Assembly: GCA_955652345.1 (NCBI GenBank)
Contig: CATPBV010000002.1
Span: 1 to 6,475, forward strand
Direction of reading: 5' to 3'
Source: an uncultured Solirubrobacteraceae bacterium
GTDB lineage: Bacteria; Actinomycetota; Thermoleophilia; Solirubrobacterales; Solirubrobacteraceae
Length of the DNA stretch: 6,475 bases
Below the pieces are notes generated by a model. It was given only the letters and a program-made list of their open reading frames with translations, had not been told where the DNA came from and did no database searches. Shown here one piece after another: positions 1 through 4,563 of the stretch (position 1 is the first letter of the stretch; each line of letters starts with the position of its first letter). The position numbers were made by a program, and so were the translations under genes.

Positions 1-549
1 GACGCGCTCGAACGGCAGATCGAGCAGTGCTCGGAGGGCGGGAAGTGTGCGTTGCTCGTGCCAGGGGGTCGACCAGACCAACAGCTCGCCGTCAGGCGCG
101 GTGAGCGCATCGGCGAACACCAGCGCCCGCTGCCGCGGCAGCCACAAGGGGGTCTCGTTCCGGCCCCGGCCGTCGTAAAGCGCCGTCAGGCCTCCGGGCA
201 GCCGGCTTCCGGGTTCGATCGGCTCGAGCTCGGTTCTCGGAACATCGTTCGGGTTGAACAACCACGGTCCGAAGGCCCGCGCGCGGTATCGCCTGACGAA
301 TAGGTCCACGTCGCGGACATGGTCCGGCTTCAGGACGACGACCGCGGTCGGTGGATTGGCCTCGATCCGCTCCCAAGTCTCGGCCGAATCAGGAGACGGC
401 GCGAGTGGGTCAAGGAGGACGACTTCCCCGTCCGATTCCACGCAGATGGAGGTGACGGGGCCGTGCCAGCCTTCCGCTCCAGGCTCGGCGGGATGATCGG
501 TTCTCCAGAGCCAGAGCCCGTCGGTGACATCTCGAAGCTCGCCGGGCAC
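1..549 (-). CDS. MBL-fold-like hydrolase homologue, C-terminus beyond left edge
   Basis: This minus-strand frame has no stop from the proposed GTG start at 547-549 to position 1, giving 183 visible residues. The protein begins VPGELRDVTDGLWLW and continues with a strand-rich stretch (GEVVLLDPLAP, then TAVVVLKPDH, then RYRARAFGPWLF), followed by LPGGLTALYDGRGRNETPLWLP and RALVFADAL. This order resembles small actinobacterial proteins annotated as metallo-beta-lactamase-fold hydrolases. The usual His-x-His metal motif after the third strand is not visible; the equivalent place reads KPDHVRDVD, so metal binding and catalysis are doubtful. Any C-terminal His ligand would lie outside the window. 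An alternative in-frame GTG at 589-591 would add 14 residues. Neither start has a clear Shine-Dalgarno sequence. It lies 75 bp after the VOC gene and may share its transcript. The coding frame is well supported; the family call is moderate and the substrate is unknown. Confidence 0.72.
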   Translation of the reverse strand, partial: MPGELRDVTDGLWLWRTDHPAEPGAEGWHGPVTSICVESDGEVVLLDPLAPSPDSAETWERIEANPPTAVVVLKPDHVRDVDLFVRRYRARAFGPWLFNPNDVPRTELEPIEPGSRLPGGLTALYDGRGRNETPLWLPRQRALVFADALTAPDGELLVWSTPWHEQRTLPALRALLDLPFERV

Positions 550-624
550 GCGAGCATCGTAGAACCCGGGCGGCGCGGCCGGCGATCCCACCGATCGCTG
601 GTGCGTTGTGCGCGCCGGACCGTG

Positions 625-999
625 TCAGCTGCTCACGGTGAGCAGCACCTGAAAGCCATCTGGATCCTCGTAGGCCTGCGCATTCGCACGCCAATACGGA
701 TTCGCGGGGATCACCGGCGGCTGCCCGATGCGCTCGGCGACGACGTCCAGTTCGGCCTGGCTATCGAAATACAGGACGAGGAGCGATTCGGGATGCGGGT
801 CCGGCGCGTGGTGGCCACCGCCAGCGGTCAGCTCGAGCTCAGTGCCCGTGCCGGGAATGTCGAGAAAAACCCCGTCGTATCCATCGTGATCCTGGAATCG
901 GTGCACCTCGCGAAAGCCGACCCGGTCGCGGTAGAACGCAACGAGCTCATCGAGGCGATCGGTGTGGCGAGCAATCCGGAGCCTGATGGCGGCCATCAT
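625..999 (-). CDS. VOC (glyoxalase/dioxygenase-fold) family protein
   Basis: The product is a 124-residue protein of the vicinal oxygen chelate superfamily. The N-terminal half reads MMAAIRLRIARHTDRLDEL and then AFYRDRVGF, the typical first beta-alpha unit ending in a xFYxxxLGF-like motif. The C-terminal half ends YWRANAQAYEDPDGFQVLL, matching the EDPDG signature of the fold. Possible metal ligands are His11, Glu57, one of His63/His64 and Glu111, which is an inference from family geometry. The length fits a single-domain VOC protein; a YycE-like or bleomycin-resistance-like role is possible, but the substrate cannot be read from sequence. The open frame continues upstream to 1194, but that part overlaps the end of parB and has no family resemblance, so the ATG ATG pair at 994-999 was chosen as the start. 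A hairpin-forming repeat lies directly before it. Confidence 0.85.
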   Translation of the reverse strand: MMAAIRLRIARHTDRLDELVAFYRDRVGFREVHRFQDHDGYDGVFLDIPGTGTELELTAGGGHHAPDPHPESLLVLYFDSQAELDVVAERIGQPPVIPANPYWRANAQAYEDPDGFQVLLTVSS

Positions 1000-1005
1000 G
1001 AACCA

Positions 1006-1031
1006 CTGAGCGCAGGGGTAGCTGCGCTCAG
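1006..1031. repeat. 9-bp perfect inverted repeat between parB and the VOC gene
   Basis: CTGAGCGCA at 1006-1014 is the exact reverse complement of TGCGCTCAG at 1023-1031, with an 8-base loop. It lies wholly in the 46-bp gap after the parB stop codon and ends 7 bases before the VOC start codon. No T-run follows on either strand, so it is not a classical intrinsic terminator. It could attenuate readthrough from parB, limit ribosome access to the VOC start, or be a protein-binding dyad. Confidence 0.6.
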
Positions 1032-1045
1032 GGCGACGGCGGCGT

Positions 1046-1912
1046 TCAGGCCGCGTCCCTCGCCCGACGGAGCCGTCCCGCAAGCGAAAGGGCCTCATCG
1101 AGCGAGCCAAACCTGAGCTGTACCCGGTAGCCGGGTCCTCGTTCGGGGGTAACGCTGAGCTCGCAGCCAAGCGCGGCGCCCAGCTCGTCGGCAATCGCCG
1201 CCACCGCAGCCGCCTGGTCCGGATGCCAACGCGATCTCGGCCGCTCCGGCACGCTGCGTGGGCGCTCGGACGCTGCTGCCCGCGCGCGCGTCTCGAGCTC
1301 TCGGACTGACCAGCGACCCTGCGCGGCGGCGCGGGCGAGAAACCGCCGCTGAGCGTGATCGGGCGTCAGGAGGAGGGCCCGCCCGTGACCCTCGCTGAGC
1401 TCTCCACGTTCGATCTGCGCGAGTGCTTCGTCGGGCAGGTCCAGCAGGCGAATCAAGTTCGTCACGGCCACCCGGCTTCGCCCAACCCTGACGCCGACCT
1501 CCTCGCGGGTCAGCCCGAGCTCTTCGACGAGCGCGGCGCATGCTCTCGCCTCCTCAATCGGGTTCAGGTCTTCCCGCGCCATGTTCTCGACCAGTGCGAG
1601 CTCGAGCGACGCCGCATCATCGCGCCTTCGCACGATCGCCGGGATCGTGTCGAGCTGCGCGATCCGGGCCGCCCTCCAGCGCCGCTCGCCGGCGATCAGT
1701 TCGTAGCGCCCGCCGGCCAGCGCCTTGACGAGCACGGGCTGGAGCACGCCGCGATGGCGGATCGACTCGGCCAACGCCACCAGTGCCTCCTGGTCGAAGG
1801 AGTGGCGGGGCTGCTGCGGACTTGGCGCGATCAGCTCGACGGCGATCTGCCGGAATTCTTCGCGGTCGTCCAGCGGGGCGGCCGACAGGATCGCCGCGAG
1901 CCCGCGGCCCAT
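1046..1912 (-). CDS. parB: Chromosome partitioning protein ParB (parS-binding CTPase clamp)
   Basis: ParB binds parS near the origin, closes as a CTP-dependent clamp, spreads along DNA and works with ParA to segregate the chromosome and load condensin. The 288-residue protein starts MGRGLAAIL, the usual short ParA-interacting N-terminus. PQQPRHSF lies at 33-39/40. The CTP-binding motif GERRWRA is at 75-81, and ENMAREDLNPIEEA at 109-122 matches the third conserved ParB block. A helix-turn-helix region covers about 134-160 and includes GRSRVAVTNLIRLL. After an Arg/Pro linker (about 212-228) the end resembles a C-terminal dimerisation domain. The ATG at 1910-1912 is preferred over the longer frame to 2041, which overlaps parA and adds nonconserved sequence. 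The gap to the parA stop is 13 bp, and GGCGG lies just upstream as a weak ribosome site. The pair is certainly an operon. Confidence 0.97.
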   Translation of the reverse strand: MGRGLAAILSAAPLDDREEFRQIAVELIAPSPQQPRHSFDQEALVALAESIRHRGVLQPVLVKALAGGRYELIAGERRWRAARIAQLDTIPAIVRRRDDAASLELALVENMAREDLNPIEEARACAALVEELGLTREEVGVRVGRSRVAVTNLIRLLDLPDEALAQIERGELSEGHGRALLLTPDHAQRRFLARAAAQGRWSVRELETRARAAASERPRSVPERPRSRWHPDQAAAVAAIADELGAALGCELSVTPERGPGYRVQLRFGSLDEALSLAGRLRRARDAA

Positions 1913-1925
1913 GACCGCCGGTGTG

Positions 1926-2684
1926 TCAGCCACGGGCGGCCACTTCTCGCGCCAGTTCGAAGTAGGCATCCGCGCCGGCACAGTAACGGTCGTGGTGGAT
2001 GACAGGTTTGCCGAAGCTCGGCGCCTCGCCGATGCGGACATTCCGGGGAATCACCGTGTCGAACACGAGCTCGGGGAAGTGCCGGCGGACGTCGCGCTCC
2101 ACCTCTTGAGCAAGCCGGGTTCGACCGTCGTGCATCGTCAGCAGCATCCCGGCGACGGTCAGACGCGGGTTGAGCTCCTTCTGTATCAGCGACAGCGTGT
2201 CGAGGAGCCCTGCGAGGCCCTCGAGCGCGAAGTACTCGGCTTGGACTGGCACGATCACGCGATCGGCCGCCACCAGAGCGTTGACCGTGAGCGGCCCGAG
2301 CGACGGCGGGCAATCCAGGAGCGTGAATGCAAACCGCTCCCTGATGCCCGAGAGCGCCTCCCGAAGGCGCGTCTCAGAGCCCGCGATCCGCGGCAGCTCC
2401 ACCGCCGCCGCCGCCAGATCTGGACCAGCGGGCGCGATCGACAGTCGCGGGATCTCCGTTAGCCGGATCACTTCGGCCAACGGTGTGCCGCCAACCAGAA
2501 CTTCGTATACCGACCTCGACGACTGCTTGCCGATTCCGAGCCCCAGCGTCGCGTTTGCCTGCGGATCGACGTCGACAACGAGCGTTTCGTAGCCGGCCTC
2601 AGCGACGCACGCAGCGAGGTTGACGGCGGTCGTGGTCTTCCCGACCCCGCCCTTCTGGTTTGCGATCGCGTACACGGTGCCCAT
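1926..2684 (-). CDS. parA: Chromosome partitioning ATPase ParA (Soj family)
   Basis: ParA is the DNA-bound, ATP-dependent partner of ParB that positions origin regions on the nucleoid. The 252-residue product has the deviant Walker A motif KGGVGKTT at 11-18, including signature Lys11 and Lys16. The Walker A' motif VVDVDPQAN lies at 36-44, and Walker B LLDCPP at 122-127 includes Asp124. PVQAEYFALEGL (146-157) and the late VIPRNVRIGEAPSFGKPV segment (211-228) are typical of chromosomal Soj/ParA rather than MinD or plasmid types. There is no N-terminal helix-turn-helix. Two tandem GTG codons at 2691-2696 could extend the protein by four residues. The ATG at 2682-2684 is preferred because conserved sequence begins there, and GGTGAGG just upstream can serve as a ribosome site, although its spacing is short. 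It follows rsmG by 73 bp and precedes parB by 13 bp. Confidence 0.97.
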   Translation of the reverse strand: MGTVYAIANQKGGVGKTTTAVNLAACVAEAGYETLVVDVDPQANATLGLGIGKQSSRSVYEVLVGGTPLAEVIRLTEIPRLSIAPAGPDLAAAAVELPRIAGSETRLREALSGIRERFAFTLLDCPPSLGPLTVNALVAADRVIVPVQAEYFALEGLAGLLDTLSLIQKELNPRLTVAGMLLTMHDGRTRLAQEVERDVRRHFPELVFDTVIPRNVRIGEAPSFGKPVIHHDRYCAGADAYFELAREVAARG

Positions 2685-2757
2685 CGCCCTCACCACGCTA
2701 GCGAGATGTCCGGTCAGACCGCGGCGACTCAGCCCCGGTCCACGCGCTCGCGTGAGG

Positions 2758-3522
2758 TCACTTTGGGACGGCCGTTCTGGCGCTGCCGAGCGGCCGTTTC
2801 AGCGCCACCCCGGGACGGCGCGGGAATCCGGCTGGTGTCTCGGCTGTCTTGAGCCAGACGTACAGGTGCCGGTGCCGAGCCTCCGGGTAAGGACGGACGG
2901 CCCGCACCTCGGCGAGATCGAGACCGAGATGCTGGGCGGCCAGCGCAGCCGCATGCTCCACTTCGGACGCCCGCTTCCCGCGCCACACCACGAGCGCTCC
3001 ACCAATCCTCAGGAGCGGCGCGCCGTACTCGACCACGACCGGCAATGGCGCGACCGCGCGCGCCGTGACGAGGCCCATCCGGCCGATGCCGGCTCCCCAG
3101 GACTCGGCGCGCTCGCAGACGACATCGGCGTTGGCGACAGCGCACGCCGTCACAGCACGCTCGATGAAGTCGCACTTACGGCGGGAGCTCTCGAGCAGGG
3201 CGGCATGCAGTCCGGGGAGCGCGATCGCCAACGGCAGCCCAGGAAGGCCGGCGCCCGCTCCCAGGTCGGCAGCGCTCGTCGCCGACCTGACTTGGTGGAT
3301 CTCGAGCGCCACCAGCGAGTCCGCGAGATGGTCGTCGATAACGCCTCGCCGGTCGCGGATCGCGGTTGGGGCCGCGTCGTCGGTGACCAGGAGCTCTAGA
3401 AGTACGTTGAGCTTCGCCGCTGCGTCCGCGGTGAGCTCGTAGCGGTCAGCCAGGGAGCGGACCGGCCCCTCGACTTGCCCTTGGAGGGCCGCGGGACCCG
3501 CGCGGCGATCCCGGCTACCCAT
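2758..3522 (-). CDS. rsmG: 16S rRNA (guanine527-N7)-methyltransferase RsmG (GidB)
   Basis: RsmG uses S-adenosylmethionine to methylate N7 of G527 in 16S rRNA; in other bacteria its loss gives low-level streptomycin resistance. The 254-residue product has HLADSL at 65-70, the SAM-binding loop DLGAGAGLPGLPLAI at 86-100, ESSRRKCDFIERAV at 111-124, TARAVAPL at 153-160 and the C-terminal FPRRPGVALKRPL at 233-245, all in family order. The open frame extends upstream to 3612, but those residues are Ala/Ser-rich, unlike the family, and lie over the preceding gene. The ATG at 3520-3522 is preferred because it overlaps the stop of that gene in ATGGGTAG, implying translational coupling. Its place between jag and parA is the classical one for this gene. 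Confidence 0.95.
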   Translation of the reverse strand: MGSRDRRAGPAALQGQVEGPVRSLADRYELTADAAAKLNVLLELLVTDDAAPTAIRDRRGVIDDHLADSLVALEIHQVRSATSAADLGAGAGLPGLPLAIALPGLHAALLESSRRKCDFIERAVTACAVANADVVCERAESWGAGIGRMGLVTARAVAPLPVVVEYGAPLLRIGGALVVWRGKRASEVEHAAALAAQHLGLDLAEVRAVRPYPEARHRHLYVWLKTAETPAGFPRRPGVALKRPLGSARTAVPK

Positions 3523-3916
3523 GTTCGAGCTCGCGGAGGCGGCGCTGCTCGCGCGCGATGAAGCCCGCGTACCGTGTACACATGCCGCGGAATCGCTCGG
3601 CGGCGTGGCCATCGAGCGTGTCGGTTAGCTCGGCCTCGATCACCGGGAGAAGATCGCGAACCAGCATCGACCCGCGCGCCATCCATTGGAAGTACGAACG
3701 CCCGCCGTGGTGGTACGGCCCGTACAGCCGGCTCTCGGGGAACCGTTCCACCAGCCACCGGAACAGGGCCTCGTGGCGCACGTGCATCCGGAGCGTCACC
3801 TGCGGCTGTTTCCCATCGCCGCCGAAGGACCCCTCGCCGACCAGGAGGCCCACCACGACGCCGCGCTCGAAATCAGAAAGCTCCCTCACGAACTCCGCCG
3901 CTCGTGATTGTTTCAC
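3515..3916 (-). CDS. Small LAGLIDADG-like protein, possibly a domesticated homing endonuclease
   Basis: The frame encodes up to 133 residues. FERGVVVGLLVGEGSF (16-31) resembles a single LAGLIDADG helix: VVGLLVGEG (21-29) aligns with LAGLIDADG, and Glu28 stands at the catalytic acidic position. Basic and aromatic residues follow (VTLRMHVRHEALFRWLVERF, then RLYGPYHHGGRSYFQW), as expected of the beta-saddle that contacts DNA. With one motif it would act as a homodimer. The last residues, REQRRLRELEHG, are helical and basic. The GTG start at 3914-3916 has no good ribosome site and sits inside a parS-like half; a GTG at 3887-3889, with GGCGGAG just upstream, would shorten the protein by nine residues and may be the true start. 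Its TAG overlaps the rsmG ATG. No host intron or intein is visible, so a DNA-binding or regulatory role is as likely as nuclease activity. The family call is moderate. Confidence 0.72.
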   Translation of the reverse strand: MKQSRAAEFVRELSDFERGVVVGLLVGEGSFGGDGKQPQVTLRMHVRHEALFRWLVERFPESRLYGPYHHGGRSYFQWMARGSMLVRDLLPVIEAELTDTLDGHAAERFRGMCTRYAGFIAREQRRLRELEHG

Positions 3917-3937
3917 CGTCGAGAAAAACGTGAAACA
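3909..3937. promoter_or_regulatory. parS-like: Split parS-like site (two perfect half-sites 13 bp apart)
   Basis: TGTTTCAC at 3909-3916 and GTGAAACA at 3930-3937 are the exact left and right halves of the widely conserved parS consensus TGTTTCACGTGAAACA. Here a 13-bp AT-richer spacer (3917-3929) separates them instead of direct contact. The site is about 2 kb upstream of parB in the same operon region, where parS sites are common. It may be a parS split by a small insertion, a spaced ParB or other regulator site, or a chance dyad. The half-sites are seen directly; function is inference. Confidence 0.5.
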
Positions 3938-3964
3938 CGGGGCGGTGGCAGCTCCAGTACTCGT

Positions 3965-4003
3965 TAAGCAAGGCTGGGACGCGTCCCGGGCGAAGGGAGG
4001 CGG
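3965..4003. repeat. Direct repeat copy 1, left of the plus-strand cassette
   Basis: This 39-bp stretch aligns without gaps to 4955-4993, with 33 of 39 positions identical by eye. Shared blocks include AAGGCTGGG, CCCGGG and AAGGG. At its heart is the perfect 12-bp palindrome GGGACGCGTCCC (3976-3987). It is noncoding here, between the parS-like halves and the cassette promoter. Nothing shows that it is mobile on its own; it could be a REP-like intergenic repeat. Confidence 0.6.
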
Positions 4004-4034
4004 CGCGCGGGGGGGTCCTGCCCTGGCTACGTGC

Positions 4035-4063
4035 TTGACTTTCCTAGTGGGAAAGTATACGCT
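4035..4063 (+). promoter_or_regulatory. Probable sigma70-type promoter of the membrane protein/regulator cassette
   Basis: TTGACT at 4035-4040 is one base from the consensus -35. A -10 may be TACGCT (4058-4063, 17-bp spacer, fitting the loose TANNNT actinobacterial pattern) or TATACG (4056-4061, 15-bp spacer). Transcription would start about 20 bases before the ATG at 4093. The first palindromic operator begins within the -35 hexamer and fills the spacer, so a bound regulator should block RNA polymerase. Confidence 0.6.
4038..4056. promoter_or_regulatory. Operator-like palindrome 1, ACTTTCC-N5-GGAAAGT
   Basis: ACTTTCCTAGTGGGAAAGT has perfect 7-bp arms around a 5-bp centre, the size expected for a winged-helix dimer. 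It overlaps the -35 element and spacer of the cassette promoter. It is the near-exact inverted copy of palindrome 2, differing at one base of 19. The likely ligand is the regulator encoded by the second cassette gene, which is inferred from position. Confidence 0.72.
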
Positions 4064-4064
4064 G

Positions 4065-4083
4065 ACTTTCCCGCTAGGAAAGT
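4065..4083. promoter_or_regulatory. Operator-like palindrome 2, ACTTTCC-N5-GGAAAGT
   Basis: ACTTTCCCGCTAGGAAAGT repeats the arms of palindrome 1, with centres 27 bp apart. Because the two units are inverted copies, 4038-4083 as a whole is a near-perfect 46-bp palindrome with an 8-base middle. The unit sits at or just after the expected transcription start and immediately before the ribosome site GAAGGAG (4084-4090), so binding here would also block the promoter. A hairpin in RNA is possible but less likely as the main role. Confidence 0.72.
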
Positions 4084-4092
4084 GAAGGAGTT

Positions 4093-4563
4093 ATGGAACC
4101 TAGAGTCACATCTCTCGAAGCTCGCGCCGCGCTCGACGCGGCCGATCGGAGTCGCCTGCGAGTTATCAACGAGATCGACGTGCCGGCCTGGTACTGGTGG
4201 GGTTTGGCCGTCGGTTGGATCGGCCTCGGCTTCATCACCGACCTGAAGCATCCGTGGCTGACCGCCGCGGCGACCCTGGTGTTCGGCGCCGTGCAGGCCG
4301 GAGTCGCACCGCGGGTCGCGAGCGGCCGTCATCGCACGCGGAGTCTGAGCGTCAGGGCGGAGATCGCCGGTCGGCATACGGGACGACTCGTCATCCTCGC
4401 GGTCGCAGCACTCGGTGCTCTGACCGTCGCAGCGGCGCTCGCGGCCGGGGCCGATGACGCTCACCACCCCGTCACGATCGCAAGCATCTTCGTCGCGGTC
4501 ACGATCGTCCTCGGCGGTCCGAGGCTTCTCGCCGCGATTCGGCGCCGAGCCCAGGGCGCATGA
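4093..4563 (+). CDS. Small integral membrane protein with four predicted helices (unknown function)
   Basis: The product has 156 residues. A charged, cytosolic-looking N-terminus (about 1-30) precedes four hydrophobic segments: about 34-50 (WYWWGLAVGWIGLGFI), 55-73, 98-120 and 127-149. A basic loop lies at about 74-97 and the end is Arg-rich (IRRRAQGA). There is no signal peptide and no catalytic motif. The layout resembles actinobacterial hypothetical membrane proteins found beside small winged-helix regulators, but I recognise no assigned function. The ATG at 4093 follows GAAGGAG by only two bases, a tight but usable spacing, and no better start is seen. Its stop overlaps the next start as ATGA, so the two proteins are translationally coupled. 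It is transcribed against the surrounding minus-strand genes. A sensor or transporter-like partner whose level the regulator controls is a reasonable guess. Confidence 0.85.
   Translation: MEPRVTSLEARAALDAADRSRLRVINEIDVPAWYWWGLAVGWIGLGFITDLKHPWLTAAATLVFGAVQAGVAPRVASGRHRTRSLSVRAEIAGRHTGRLVILAVAALGALTVAAALAAGADDAHHPVTIASIFVAVTIVLGGPRLLAAIRRRAQGA

Noticed and set aside
319..1116. Long plus-strand open frame of 265 codons
   Set aside because: It lies antisense to the MBL-like and VOC genes and the parB end. Its translation has no family features, while the minus-strand proteins do.
1000..1194. N-terminal extension of the VOC frame
   Set aside because: It overlaps parB and its residues are not VOC-like; the ATG pair at 994-999 is at the start of the domain.
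1355..2462. Overlapping plus-strand frames opposite parB and parA
   Set aside because: They are high-GC antisense frames opposite two clearly recognised genes; the translations are Arg/Pro/Ser-rich without motifs.
2696..2703. CGCTAGCG palindrome and CGGTC/GACCG dyad before parA
   Set aside because: They are short GC-rich palindromes expected by chance at this composition; no promoter or binding role can be supported.
2620..3442. Plus-strand frames opposite rsmG
   Set aside because: They are antisense to a complete RsmG with all its motifs, and have no ribosome site or family resemblance.
3523..3612. N-terminal extension of the RsmG frame
   Set aside because: It is Ala/Ser-rich and lies over the upstream gene; the coupled ATG at 3522 gives a normal RsmG length.
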